A stretch of DNA of 64,000 bases, from positions 4,105,501 to 4,169,500 of the forward strand of contig NZ_CP007509.1 in NCBI RefSeq assembly GCF_000661915.1, given 5' to 3'. Made by a program: the position numbers and the translations under genes. The notes below the pieces were generated by a model, which saw nothing but the letters and a program-made list of their open reading frames with translations, had not been told where the DNA came from and did not search any database. The DNA is from Stutzerimonas decontaminans. Lineage in GTDB: Bacteria; Pseudomonadota; Gammaproteobacteria; Pseudomonadales; Pseudomonadaceae. This document shows, one piece after another, positions 43,756-52,903 of the stretch; position 1 is the first letter of the stretch, and the number at the start of each line of letters is the position of its first letter.

Positions 43756-45432
43756 ATGAGTGCAATTGCGTTGTTGCTGGTAGGCCTGATCGCCATGGCG
43801 CTGGGCTACGTTTTCTACTCGAAGTTCATCGCCGAACGGATCTACCGTCTCGATCCCAACTACCGCACGCCGGCGCACAGCATGCGCGACGGCGTGGATT
43901 ACGTCCCGACCAACAAATTCGTGCTCTGGGGCCACCACTTCACCTCGGTGGCGGGTGCCGCGCCCATCGTCGGCCCGGCGATCGCGGTGATCTGGGGCTG
44001 GGGCCCGGCCTTTGCCTGGGTGGTCTTCGGCACCATCTTCTTCGCCGGTGTGCATGATTTCGGCGCGCTCTGGGCCAGCGCCCGCAGCCGCGGTCAATCG
44101 GTGGGCATGCTCAGTGGCCGGCTGATCGGTGCACGCGGGCGCAGCCTGTTCCTGGTGGTGATCTTCCTCGTGCTGCTGATGGTCAACGGCGCCTTCGCCG
44201 CGGTGATCTCCAACCTGCTAGTGTCGACGCCGACCTCGGTGATCCCAGTGTGGGGCGCGATCCTGGTAGCGCTGGTGATCGGCCAGATGATCTACCGCTA
44301 CAACATGAAGCTGCTCTGGCCCTCGCTGGGCGGGGTGATCGTGCTCTATACGCTGATCCTGATCGGCAACCAGTACCCCGTCGCGCTGCCGGACGAAATC
44401 ATGGGCCTGTCGGCGAAGTCGGTGTGGATCCTGCTCTTGTTCGTCTATGCCGCCATCGCTTCGCTGCTACCGGTGTGGGTGCTGCTGCAGCCGCGCGACT
44501 ACATCAACGGCCTGCAGCTGTTCGTCGGCCTCGGCCTGCTCTATCTGGCCGTGCTGTTCGGCGCGCCGGAGCTGGTGGCGCCGGCGTTCAACCAGGAGCT
44601 GCCGGCCGACACGCCGAGCATCGTGCCGCTGCTGTTCGTCACCATCGCCTGTGGCGCGATCTCCGGCTTCCACGGCCTGGTCGCATCGGGCACCACCTCC
44701 AAGCAGCTGGATAAAGAAACCGACGCCCGCTTCGTCGGCTACTTCGGCGCCATGGGCGAAGGCATGCTGTCGCTGGCGGCGATCATCTGCTGCACCGCCG
44801 GCTTCGCCACCCTGACCGACTGGCAGCAGGTCTACACCGCCTTCGGCACCGGCGGCGTCACCGCCTTCGTGCAGGGCGGCGGCACGCTGCTGGCTAACGG
44901 CCTGGGCCTGCCCGCCGAGCTCGGCGGGACCATTCTCGCGGTGATGGCGATCCTCTTTGCCGGCACCACCATGGACACCGGCCTGCGCCTGCAGCGCTTC
45001 GTCATCCAGGAAGCCGGTGAACTGGCCGGATTGAAGGTCAACACCCTGATCGGTACGCTGATCGCCGTCGGCGTGTGCATGGCGCTGGCCTTCGGCGCCG
45101 GCTCCGATGGCACCGGCGGCATGGTCATCTGGCCGCTGTTCGGCACCACCAACCAGCTGCTGGCCGGCCTGACCCTGGCGGTGATCACCGTCATCCTGAT
45201 CAAGCTCGGCCGCTCGCCGGTGTACACCCTGGTGCCGTTGGTGTTCCTGCTGGCCATGTCGATCTACGCGCTGCTGGTGCAGATGGGCCAGTTCTACCGC
45301 GCCGAAAACTGGCTGCTGCTGGGCATGGACGTGATCATCCTGATCGCCGCGCTGTGGGTCACCCTGGAAGCGGTGATCGCCATGCGCAAAGGCCGCGACC
45401 CGGCCGAGCAGGCCTTCGAGGCGCAGCCGTGA
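43756..45432 (+). CDS. CstA family carbon starvation transporter (short type)
   Basis: The 558-residue protein has about 15 membrane helices and clear CstA signatures: DGVDYVPTNKFVLWGHHFTSVAGAAPIVGPAIAVIWGW, GVHDFGALWASARSRGQSVG and SGFHGLVASGTTSKQLDKETDARFVGYFGAMGEG. E. coli CstA and BtsT (about 700 residues) import peptides or pyruvate; this form is about 140 residues shorter. Its stop overlaps the GTG of the next small gene, so CstA, the CC protein and the ArsA-type ATPase are made together. Confidence 0.87.
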   Translation: MSAIALLLVGLIAMALGYVFYSKFIAERIYRLDPNYRTPAHSMRDGVDYVPTNKFVLWGHHFTSVAGAAPIVGPAIAVIWGWGPAFAWVVFGTIFFAGVHDFGALWASARSRGQSVGMLSGRLIGARGRSLFLVVIFLVLLMVNGAFAAVISNLLVSTPTSVIPVWGAILVALVIGQMIYRYNMKLLWPSLGGVIVLYTLILIGNQYPVALPDEIMGLSAKSVWILLLFVYAAIASLLPVWVLLQPRDYINGLQLFVGLGLLYLAVLFGAPELVAPAFNQELPADTPSIVPLLFVTIACGAISGFHGLVASGTTSKQLDKETDARFVGYFGAMGEGMLSLAAIICCTAGFATLTDWQQVYTAFGTGGVTAFVQGGGTLLANGLGLPAELGGTILAVMAILFAGTTMDTGLRLQRFVIQEAGELAGLKVNTLIGTLIAVGVCMALAFGAGSDGTGGMVIWPLFGTTNQLLAGLTLAVITVILIKLGRSPVYTLVPLVFLLAMSIYALLVQMGQFYRAENWLLLGMDVIILIAALWVTLEAVIAMRKGRDPAEQAFEAQP

Positions 45433-45695
45433 GCGAGCCGCTGAGCATCCTCGGCAAGGTTTCGGCGGGGCTGCGCGAGTTCTACGTCGCACCCTATCGC
45501 CGGACCTTCGCTCGTGCCCGGCGCGACGAAGACGACCTGTTCATGCTGCTGGTGTTCAGCGAAACCCTCGGCGTGCCGAACCCGGCCGCCTGGTACACCC
45601 TGGAGCTGATGCCGGCACTCTACGAGCGCTTCCATGACTGGCACCGGCGCATGGGCATGGAGCACTCGCCACTGGACCATATCGCATGCTGCTAG
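45429..45695 (+). CDS. Small protein ending in Cys-Cys (cory-CC-star type)
   Basis: The 88-residue protein starts at the GTG at 45429, which overlaps the CstA stop by four bases. It has no membrane helix or signal; it is rich in Arg and aromatic residues (LREFYVAPYRRTFARARRDEDDLFMLLVFSETLGVPNPAAWYTLELMPALYERFHDWHRRMG) and ends DHIACC. From memory, a family named cory-CC-star, defined by the terminal CC, lies between cstA-type and ArsA-type genes. The paired Cys at the very end could bind a metal or be modified; no function is established. Confidence 0.75.
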   Translation: MSEPLSILGKVSAGLREFYVAPYRRTFARARRDEDDLFMLLVFSETLGVPNPAAWYTLELMPALYERFHDWHRRMGMEHSPLDHIACC

Positions 45696-46693
45696 CGCTG
45701 GCCGAGCAGCGCCGCGTGCTGTTCTTCGGCGGCAAGGGCGGTGTCGGCAAGACCACCGTGGCCGCGGCCACGGCGCTGGCCCAGGCAAAAGCCGGCCGCC
45801 GGGTGCTGCTGATTTCCACTGACCCGGCACACAACCTCGGCCATCTCTGGCATCGCCCGGTGGGTCCGCAGAGGGTGCGCCTCGCGGCCGGACTGGACGG
45901 CCTGGAACTGGACCCGGAACTCACCGTGCAGCAGCACCTCGATGAGGTCGGCGCCGCCCTGCGCAAGCTGATGCCGGCGCACCTGGCCGGCGAAGTGGAC
46001 AAGCACATTGCGCTCTCGCGCGATGCGCCGGGCATGCACGAAGCGGCACTGCTCGAACGCATCGCCGAGACGGTTGATCAGGGGCTGGCCGACTACGACC
46101 TTCTGGTGTTCGACACCGCGCCGTCCGGACACACCGCGCGGTTGATGGCCCTGCCGGAAATGATGAGCGCCTGGACCGAAGGCCTGCTGCGCCGGCAAGA
46201 GCGCGGCTCACGCTTTGCCCAGGTGCTGAAGAATCTCGGCCAGGACGATCGTGGGTTCGGCCAGTCCATCCTCGGCCAGAGCGATGGCGCGGCAGCCCCG
46301 GACCGCGACAGCCGTATCCGCCAGATCCTCGACCGCCGCCGCGAGCGCTTCAACCGGCTGCGCGAGGTGCTCGGTGATGCGCAGCAGTGCGCTTTCGTCA
46401 TCGTGCTCGCAGCCGAGCGGCTGCCGGTGCTGGAAACCATCGAACTGCACGCACAGCTGCAGCGCGCCGGCACTCCGGTCGGCGCGCTGGTGGTGAACAA
46501 GCGCTCACCCGTCGATGCCGGCGCCTTTCTCGCCGAACGCCACGCCCTGGAGGAACAGCATCTCGCCACTCTGCGCCAGGCGCTGGGCCAGCTGCCACTG
46601 CTGGAGCTGCCGCTGTTGCCCGTCGACGTGGTCGGCGAAGCGGCACTGGAGGCGTTCGCGCGACGCCTGGGTGGTGCAACGGCCGCGCTATAG
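45686..46693 (+). CDS. ArsA/GET3 family ATPase
   Basis: The 335-residue P-loop ATPase has a deviant Walker A (GGKGGVGKTTVAAATA, residues about 14-29), the ArsA signature LLISTDPAHNLGHLWH, and the switch II-like DYDLLVFDTAPSGHTARLMALPE. It has a single ATPase domain, unlike tandem ArsA arsenite pumps. GET3 relatives handle tail-anchored membrane proteins. No arsB or arsR is present. It overlaps the CC protein by ten bases and converges with the DUF2628 gene by six. Confidence 0.87.
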   Translation: MLLALAEQRRVLFFGGKGGVGKTTVAAATALAQAKAGRRVLLISTDPAHNLGHLWHRPVGPQRVRLAAGLDGLELDPELTVQQHLDEVGAALRKLMPAHLAGEVDKHIALSRDAPGMHEAALLERIAETVDQGLADYDLLVFDTAPSGHTARLMALPEMMSAWTEGLLRRQERGSRFAQVLKNLGQDDRGFGQSILGQSDGAAAPDRDSRIRQILDRRRERFNRLREVLGDAQQCAFVIVLAAERLPVLETIELHAQLQRAGTPVGALVVNKRSPVDAGAFLAERHALEEQHLATLRQALGQLPLLELPLLPVDVVGEAALEAFARRLGGATAAL

Positions 46694-47116
46694 CCAGCCG
46701 TTGTCGCCCAGCACCTGGCTCTTGTAGAAATCGAGGTTGGCGCGCATGGCGAACACGCCGGCGACACCATAGGCGAGGAAGCGTGCGAAGTCGCCGTAGC
46801 CCACGGCGTCGAGCCCCATGATGATCAGGGTAACCGCGCCCAGCGCCAGCAGCGTATAGCTGAGCGCCCTGCGCCACATGCCCTTGGCCAGGTAGTACAG
46901 CGGCCCGAACAGAAAGGCGAGGATGTTGAAGGCCATGGCTTGGCGCCGATCGGCTGCGGACAGGCTCTTGAACGCGGGCAGGCGCGGGCCGCCAGCCTGC
47001 GCGATGGCCTGGAAACGTCGCTTCCAGCTGTCGGAAACGGGCAGCGCCTCGATCCGGCCCGCCTCAGCGCCGGTCAGCGGGGCAAGCGGGGGTGCGTAGG
47101 GATTCTGGGTACTCAT
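46688..47116 (-). CDS. DUF2628 membrane protein
   Basis: The 142-residue protein starts at 47116. A polar N terminus (NPYAPPLAPLTGAEAGR) leads into VSDSWKRRFQAIAQAGG and two to three hydrophobic helices (MAFNILAFLFGPLYYLAKGMWRRALSYTLLALGAVTLIIMGLDAVGYG), the DUF2628 pattern. It resembles short membrane proteins of unknown role. It converges with the ArsA-type gene, and the last codons overlap. Confidence 0.75.
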   Translation of the reverse strand: MSTQNPYAPPLAPLTGAEAGRIEALPVSDSWKRRFQAIAQAGGPRLPAFKSLSAADRRQAMAFNILAFLFGPLYYLAKGMWRRALSYTLLALGAVTLIIMGLDAVGYGDFARFLAYGVAGVFAMRANLDFYKSQVLGDNGWL

Positions 47117-47230
47117 GAAACCTCCTTGTTTTCGAGCGCCCATGATCGCGCCCGCCGCTGGCCAGTGCCAATCCGACGTGCCCGCCACGTGCTGCGCCGC
47201 AAGTTTCCGGACGCTGAGCCGCTGCAACGG

Positions 47231-47884
47231 TCACACCAGATGCCGCACGAACCAGTCGCCTGCCAGCTGGGCCACCTGTTCCAGAGTGCCGTGTTCCTCG
47301 AACAGATGGGTCGCGCCGGGTACCACCTGCAGCTGATGCACGCACTGCAGCCGCGCCGCGGCCTCGCGATTGAGCTCCAGCACTTCCAGATCGCGACTCC
47401 CGACGAGGAACAGCGAAGCGGCCTTGACCCGAGCCAGCGACTGGTCGGCGAGATCGACGCGGCCGCCGCGCGAAACCACCGCGGCGATATCCGCCGGGCG
47501 CGACGCCGCGGTGATCAACGCCGCGGCGGCACCGGTGCTGGCGCCGAACAGACCGATGCGCAACTCGCGCAGGTCCGCCTCGTTGCCCAGCTGATCGACC
47601 ACGCCGCTCAAACGCTGGCTAAGTAACGGAATGTCGAAACGCAGCTGACGGGTAATCTCGTCGATAGCCTGCTCATCGGCGGTAAGCAGATCAAACAGCA
47701 ACGTCGCCAGACCAAGCCCATTGAAATAGTGCGCCACACTCTGATTGCGCGGGCTGTGCCGGCTGCTGCCGCTGCCATGCACGAACACCACCAGGCCTAC
47801 AGCATCCGGTGGTACGCAGAGATCACCATGCAGGCGCGCCTTGCCGAGTGTGAAGCGCATCGGTGTCACTGGATGCTGGGTCAT
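47231..47884 (-). CDS. Dienelactone hydrolase family alpha/beta hydrolase
   Basis: The 217-residue alpha/beta hydrolase has an oxyanion-loop VVFVHGSGSSRHSPRN, a nucleophile elbow LFGASTGAAAAL (Ser in G-A-S-T-G), an acid residue region FLVGSRDLEVLEL, and a catalytic His near GATHLFEEHG. It overlaps the phosphoribosyltransferase gene by four bases, a pairing often seen, sometimes as a fusion. The substrate is unknown. Confidence 0.8.
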   Translation of the reverse strand: MTQHPVTPMRFTLGKARLHGDLCVPPDAVGLVVFVHGSGSSRHSPRNQSVAHYFNGLGLATLLFDLLTADEQAIDEITRQLRFDIPLLSQRLSGVVDQLGNEADLRELRIGLFGASTGAAAALITAASRPADIAAVVSRGGRVDLADQSLARVKAASLFLVGSRDLEVLELNREAAARLQCVHQLQVVPGATHLFEEHGTLEQVAQLAGDWFVRHLV

Positions 47885-48549
47885 ACCGACTGCCCTCCTC
47901 GGTTCCAGGCGCGTTGCAGCAGCTCAACCACCTGCCGGTCCGACGTCTGATCGAAATTCTCGTACCAGCGGCCGATGGCATACAGATCATGCGGCAGGTG
48001 CAGACAGACGATGCGGTCGGCCAGACGCTTCAGCTGCGCGACGCTTTCCGGCGCCGCCACCGGCACCGCCACCGTGATGTTACTGGCACCCAGCTGGCGC
48101 ACGGCCTGCACCGCGGCGCGCATGGTGGCCCCGGTGGCCAGACCGTCATCGACCAGAATCACTGGGCGCCCGGCAATGACTGGCTGCGGCCGATCACCCC
48201 GGTAGGCTTGCTCGCGGCGCTGCAACTCATGGATTTCCTGAGCGACGGTTCCGTCGATTTCGGCCTTGGAGACGTGCACGTAACGCACGATGTCCTCGTT
48301 CATCACCCGGACGCCACCGCTGGCAATGGCCCCCATAGCCAGTTCGCGGTTACCAGGTGTGCCGAGCTTGCGTACGACCAGAATGTCCAGCTCGAGCGCC
48401 AGCCGTTGCGCCACCTCGAAAGCCACCGGCACGCCGCCACGCGGCAGCGCGAGGACCAGAGCGTCCTGCCAGCCGCCATCCTGTGCCAGGCGCTCGGCCA
48501 GCGCCATGCCGGCCTGCGTTCGATCGGGGAAAGGAATCTTCAGGGTCAT
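47881..48549 (-). CDS. Phosphoribosyltransferase family protein
   Basis: The 222-residue protein starts at 48549 (MTLKIPFPDRTQAG). It has the PRPP-binding motif VILVDDGLATGATMRAAVQAVRQLG and an N-terminal ALPRGGVPVAFEVAQRLALELDILVVRKLGTPGNRELAMGAIASGG segment typical of the subgroup that associates with dienelactone hydrolases. It is the first gene of a two-gene unit. The nucleobase is not known, and the pairing suggests a role outside ordinary purine salvage. Confidence 0.82.
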   Translation of the reverse strand: MTLKIPFPDRTQAGMALAERLAQDGGWQDALVLALPRGGVPVAFEVAQRLALELDILVVRKLGTPGNRELAMGAIASGGVRVMNEDIVRYVHVSKAEIDGTVAQEIHELQRREQAYRGDRPQPVIAGRPVILVDDGLATGATMRAAVQAVRQLGASNITVAVPVAAPESVAQLKRLADRIVCLHLPHDLYAIGRWYENFDQTSDRQVVELLQRAWNRGGQSV

Positions 48550-48763
48550 GGCCGGATCCTCGCTGAGCTGCCGAATCATGTGAAGTCTGGCTCAAGAATC
48601 CGACATCCGTCGGTTGTCGCGACAAACAACCTCGGTGCAGCCGTCGATCGGGCTTGCGCGGCAGTTGCGAAAAAGGAATTGCCGTCATATGTCTGGCGCC
48701 AGTAAAGTGCCATCACTGCCGCTATGCCGAATCCATCGGCGAAGCGACCACCATCAGCGGACG

Positions 48764-49852
48764 ATGCCCATGACCAATCAGAAGAAGCCGGCTCCCTGGC
48801 GTGCGCGCAGCATTCTGCTGATGACCATCAGCCTGCTATTCCCATCGACGTCCCTGCAGGCGGCGCAAACCCTGACGCTGCTCACCTGGGAGGAATACCT
48901 CAGCGAAGCGGTGATCGAGCGCTGGCAGGCGGAAACCGGCGTCGAGATCAGACAGGTGTATTTCGACAGCGGTGACAAACGCGACGAAATCCTCGCCAAA
49001 CCCGACCACCAGATCGACGTGGCGCTGACCGAGCTGATCAGCGCGACCCGCTTCGGCGCCCGTGGGCTGTTGCAGCCGCTGGACGCACCGGACCTGGCCG
49101 AGCTGCACAACACAGCGCCGCGCTGGCGCGACAGCTGCGGCCCCTACAGCGTGCCGTACCTGTGGGGCACGCTCGGCATCGCCTATCGCAGCGACCGCAT
49201 CGAACAGGCGCCGCGCTCCTGGGCGGACCTACTGAAACCGGCCCGGCCGGACGAACCGCACATCATCATGACGGAAGATCACGAGGACATCCTCGCCGGC
49301 CCGCTGATCCTGCTCGGGCACTCGATCAACAGCGCGCACACCGACGAACTCAAGGCCGCCTTCGAGCTGCTCAAAGCGCAATCCGAAGCCGTACTGACCT
49401 ACGAATACGTGATCACCGCGCTGCGCAGCCGGCGGCATCTCGATCGGGCCGATATGGCGCTGGCCTACAGCGGCGACCAGCAGGTGCTCAACGAGGTGGA
49501 AGGCGTGCAGGGCGAACCCTGGCGCTACGTGGTGCCCGAAGAAGGCACCCTGCTCTGGGTCGACTGCCTGTCGGTACCGAGCATCGCCCGCGACAAGGCG
49601 CTGGCCTATCGTTTCCTGAGGTTCCTCAACCGGCCGGACATTGCTGCGCTGAACGCTGCCGAACTGGGCGTCGCCACCCCGAACACCGCCGCTCAAGCGC
49701 TGCTGCCCGCCGAGGTCCGCCAGGACCGGACCATCTATCCCGCCGAGGAGGTGCTTGCACGCAGCCAGGTCTACGAGACGCGACCGCTGGAAGCCACGCA
49801 AACCCGGCGGCGCATCATCAGCGCCTTGATCAACGCCCATGACGCTCGGTAA
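48764..49852 (+). CDS. PotD/NspS-like periplasmic binding protein (polyamine-sensor type)
   Basis: The 362-residue exported protein has a signal peptide (about residues 12-33, ARSILLMTISLLFPSTSLQA) and a type II periplasmic binding fold: TLTLLTWEEYLSEAVIERWQAETGVEIRQVYFDSGDKRDEIL, VPYLWGTLGIAYRSDRI and PAEEVLARSQVYE, like PotD/PotF. The start may be the ATG at 48764 or at 48770. No ABC permease or ATPase is nearby; instead it overlaps a GGDEF-EAL gene by 14 bases. V. cholerae NspS (359 residues) has the same relation to MbaA. Confidence 0.82.
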   Translation: MPMTNQKKPAPWRARSILLMTISLLFPSTSLQAAQTLTLLTWEEYLSEAVIERWQAETGVEIRQVYFDSGDKRDEILAKPDHQIDVALTELISATRFGARGLLQPLDAPDLAELHNTAPRWRDSCGPYSVPYLWGTLGIAYRSDRIEQAPRSWADLLKPARPDEPHIIMTEDHEDILAGPLILLGHSINSAHTDELKAAFELLKAQSEAVLTYEYVITALRSRRHLDRADMALAYSGDQQVLNEVEGVQGEPWRYVVPEEGTLLWVDCLSVPSIARDKALAYRFLRFLNRPDIAALNAAELGVATPNTAAQALLPAEVRQDRTIYPAEEVLARSQVYETRPLEATQTRRRIISALINAHDAR

Positions 49853-52196
49853 ACGCGCGCTGCTGGTGATCTTCCCGGTCATTCTGATCATCCAGCTCGT
49901 CGCCTCGACCGCCGCCTACCGGACTCAGCGCGCCTCGCTGCTGGGGCTGGAACAGGCACGTCTGGAGCAGCAGCTGCTGGCGTTGCAGTCGGCCTATCTC
50001 GACTACGAGGCGTTCAACCGCAGCGTGCTCTACTCGATCATGGATAGCGAAGCGCTGCTGCTGTTCCTGCGGGAGTCGGACACGGCGTTTCGCAACGAGA
50101 CGCTCGGGCTGCGCATTCAGCAGAGCATCCGCTCGCTGTCCAACACCAAGCTCTCGTTCGTGTCCTTTGCCGTGCTGCAGCCGAACGGCGAGCTGGCCTA
50201 CTACTTCGAAAGCAGCCTGTCGCCGTTCGCGACGATGAATTCGGCTCAGCAGCAGATCATTGCCGAGGCCAGGCGCTCGTCGCGGTCCGGGGCCACACGC
50301 TACGTCGAGCAGGCCGATGGTGGGCCGCTGCTGCTCGACACCGATTTCATCCTGCCGGCCTCCGGCAGCCGCCCGCTGCCGAGCCAGCGCGGTGAAGCCT
50401 TTGCCTTGCAACTGGCGGTGCGTCCGGAGCGATTCATCAAGCTCAAGCGCAGCCTGGAGGAAGAATATGGCGCCGCGGTCGAGATCGCAGTGCGGCAGCT
50501 GCCGGTCGAGTCGGGGCTGTCAGCCGCAATCTCGCTTTCCCGAGCCATGCACGCGCGGCTGACGCCGGCAGCGGCCTATACCGCCGAGCGCCTGCAGAGC
50601 CTGGCGCTGGCGTTCATCGCCGGCGGCGCGCTGATCTGCCTGGTGTCCATCGGCCTGCTGCTGTGGCTGATCCGCCGTTACGTCACCGCCCCCATCAGCC
50701 AGCTGGATGACCAGCTCACCGATCTGCTGCAGTGCAAGCGCACTGCACTCGACGAGCCCACCGACGGCGGCGAGATCGGCCGCCTGACGATCAACATGAA
50801 GACGCTGCACGAACGCAACACCGATGCACTGGAGCGAATCCAGATCATGTCCTGGACCGACAGCCTGACGCAGATCAGCAACCGCGCGCACTTCGGGGTG
50901 CTGGCCAACGCCATGTACGAGCGCTGCCTGCACGCGCGCAAGCACCTGGCGCTGCTGTTCCTCGATCTGGACAACTTCAAGCAGGTCAACGACCAGAACG
51001 GCCATGACGCCGGCGATACCCTGTTGCGCATCTTCGCCCAGCGTGTCCGCGGGCTGCTCAAGCGCCATCAGCTGGAGCATGCGCAGACGGAGGTGGCCTT
51101 TGCACGGCTGTCCGGCGACGAGTTTGCCATCCTGCTGCTGACCGATGCCGGCGACGATGGGCTCGCTGAGCTATGCGAGGCGCTGCTCGGCCTGTGTCGC
51201 GGCGGCTTCCGCCTGGAAGACCGCCTCTATCCGGTCGGCGTCAGCATCGGCACCGCCCGCTATCCGGACGATGCGGATTCGATCACCCAGCTGCTCACTC
51301 GCGCCGATACCGCCATGTACCAGGCCAAGGCCGAAGGCAAGAGCAAGGCGGTGGCTTTCAGCAGCGAACTGGAAGAACGCAACGAGCGCATCCGCCTGAT
51401 CGAGGACCAGCTGCGCACGCTGGACGGCGACGACCAGCTGCGGCTGGTCTACATGCCAGCGCTCAACCGCGACGGTGCGGTGGTCAGTTGCGAGGTGCTG
51501 CTGCGCTGGCATTCGCCGGTGCTGGGTACGGTATCGCCCGGCGAATTCATTCCCATCGCCGAGCGCGCCGGACTTCATACAAGGATCGACAACTGGGTCA
51601 TCGACCACGCGTTGGCGGAATACCCGAAGCTGGTGCAGCTGTTCGGCACGGAGGTCATCCTGGCGATCAACGTATCGTCCGCGCAGCTCACGGATGACCG
51701 CATCTGCCGTTATCTGCTCGAGCGTGCCGCCCATCACGGCGTCGCACCGGGCAGGATCGAGATCGAGCTGACGGAAACCTACGCCGCCGAACTCTGTGCC
51801 GGCACCATGGACGTGGTGCAGGCGATCCGGCGCGCCGGCTTTCGCGTCGCCATCGACGATTTCGGCGTCGGCTATACCTCGATCCAGCAATTGCTCGAAT
51901 ACCCGGCCGACACCATCAAGCTCGACATGGCGATCATCACCCGTCTGACACAGCCGGACATGCAGCAGAGCCTGAGCGCCCTCGTCGCGTTCTGCCATGC
52001 GCAGGGCAGGCGCGTGAATGCCGAAGGCGTAGACACGATGGACAAACAGTCGGCGCTGCTGCAGGCCGGCTGTGACCTGTTCCAGGGCTACCTGATCTCG
52101 CCACCCCGCTCGCTCGCCGCGCTGGAAGACTGGATGGCAGTGCGCAACCGCGTCCAGGGCGCGCTGCGCCTGGAGCCACTGCCGCAGTCCGGCTGA
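49839..52196 (+). CDS. Membrane GGDEF-EAL protein, MbaA-like
   Basis: The 785-residue protein has two helices (residues about 6-27 and 255-279) around a periplasmic domain of about 225 residues, then a HAMP-type linker, a GGDEF domain (about 340-500) and an EAL domain (about 530-775). The signature motifs are SGDEF (425-429) and EVL (552-554), the same variants as V. cholerae MbaA (791 residues). MbaA switches between c-di-GMP synthesis and breakdown depending on NspS and polyamines. A remote LNRDGAVVSCEVLLRW and DDFGVGYTSIQQLLEYPADTIKLD are intact. Confidence 0.87.
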   Translation: MTLGKRALLVIFPVILIIQLVASTAAYRTQRASLLGLEQARLEQQLLALQSAYLDYEAFNRSVLYSIMDSEALLLFLRESDTAFRNETLGLRIQQSIRSLSNTKLSFVSFAVLQPNGELAYYFESSLSPFATMNSAQQQIIAEARRSSRSGATRYVEQADGGPLLLDTDFILPASGSRPLPSQRGEAFALQLAVRPERFIKLKRSLEEEYGAAVEIAVRQLPVESGLSAAISLSRAMHARLTPAAAYTAERLQSLALAFIAGGALICLVSIGLLLWLIRRYVTAPISQLDDQLTDLLQCKRTALDEPTDGGEIGRLTINMKTLHERNTDALERIQIMSWTDSLTQISNRAHFGVLANAMYERCLHARKHLALLFLDLDNFKQVNDQNGHDAGDTLLRIFAQRVRGLLKRHQLEHAQTEVAFARLSGDEFAILLLTDAGDDGLAELCEALLGLCRGGFRLEDRLYPVGVSIGTARYPDDADSITQLLTRADTAMYQAKAEGKSKAVAFSSELEERNERIRLIEDQLRTLDGDDQLRLVYMPALNRDGAVVSCEVLLRWHSPVLGTVSPGEFIPIAERAGLHTRIDNWVIDHALAEYPKLVQLFGTEVILAINVSSAQLTDDRICRYLLERAAHHGVAPGRIEIELTETYAAELCAGTMDVVQAIRRAGFRVAIDDFGVGYTSIQQLLEYPADTIKLDMAIITRLTQPDMQQSLSALVAFCHAQGRRVNAEGVDTMDKQSALLQAGCDLFQGYLISPPRSLAALEDWMAVRNRVQGALRLEPLPQSG

Positions 52197-52198
52197 GC

Positions 52199-52220
52199 GG
52201 CTGAGCGGCTCAGCCTGTTT
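52199..52220 (+). terminator. Terminator after the GGDEF-EAL gene
   Basis: GGCTGAG (52199-52205) and CTCAGCC (52209-52215) form a seven-pair stem with a CGG loop, followed by TGTTT, three bases after the stop codon. Confidence 0.6.
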
Positions 52221-52383
52221 GGCGAGCCCGGCCGCATCTGACGATACAGCAGATCCCAGCATCCGTAAGAAGCCGCCTGCGACAAGGTATCGCAACCAGC
52301 GGTCGGCGCGGGTGTAAGGCGGATACAGGGCCAAGGCTGATCTACGCTGCAAAGGTAGTTCCTCAATCATCGAGACCTTCGCC

Positions 52384-52863
52384 ATGGACAAGACGCGCGA
52401 CAAGCTGCTGCAACCCGAACACCACGACCCCTATCTGAAGGCCTGGCATCAGCGCAGCGACACCCTCTGCCCGCAGTGCGGCGCCGCCTACCAGGCCGGA
52501 CGCTGGACCTGGCACGGCCTGGTGGACGCCAGCACTGCCCAGGAAGCGGTATGCCCGGCCTGCCAGCGCATCGCCGAAAACGTGCCGGCAGGGACGATCA
52601 GCCTGCGCGGTGCCTTCATCAAAGCCCACGCCGACGACCTCTGCGGGCTGATCCGCAACACCGAGGAAAAGGAGAAAAGCGAACATCCCCTCGAGCGACT
52701 GATGGCCATCAGCGACGAACCCGACGGGCTGCGCGTGACCACCACCGGCCTGCACTTGGCGCAGCGCATTGGCCACGCGTTGGAAGCCGCCTATGACGGC
52801 GAGCTGAAGATCCACTACGACGGCGAGGAGTATTACGTCGACGTGCACTGGCAGCGCGATTGA
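52384..52863 (+). CDS. BCAM0308-like zinc-ribbon protein
   Basis: The 159-residue cytoplasmic protein has two Cys pairs (LCPQCGAAY near residue 31 and VCPACQRI near 56) typical of a zinc ribbon, then a charged alpha/beta region (TISLRGAFIKAHADDLCGLIRNTEEKEKSEHPLERLMAI). It closes with YDGEEYYVDVHWQRD. It resembles small proteins annotated BCAM0308 family. The function is unknown. It has its own promoter region downstream of the c-di-GMP gene terminator and converges with the formate-dehydrogenase-like operon. Confidence 0.7.
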   Translation: MDKTRDKLLQPEHHDPYLKAWHQRSDTLCPQCGAAYQAGRWTWHGLVDASTAQEAVCPACQRIAENVPAGTISLRGAFIKAHADDLCGLIRNTEEKEKSEHPLERLMAISDEPDGLRVTTTGLHLAQRIGHALEAAYDGELKIHYDGEEYYVDVHWQRD

Positions 52864-52903
52864 CGCCAACGGGTCGCGGCGGTGCAACGCCGCCCGGTCC
52901 CGA

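Noticed and set aside
46688..46693. Overlap of the ArsA-type and DUF2628 genes as a frameshift
   Set aside because: The genes converge and both have intact ends; a six-base stop overlap is ordinary.
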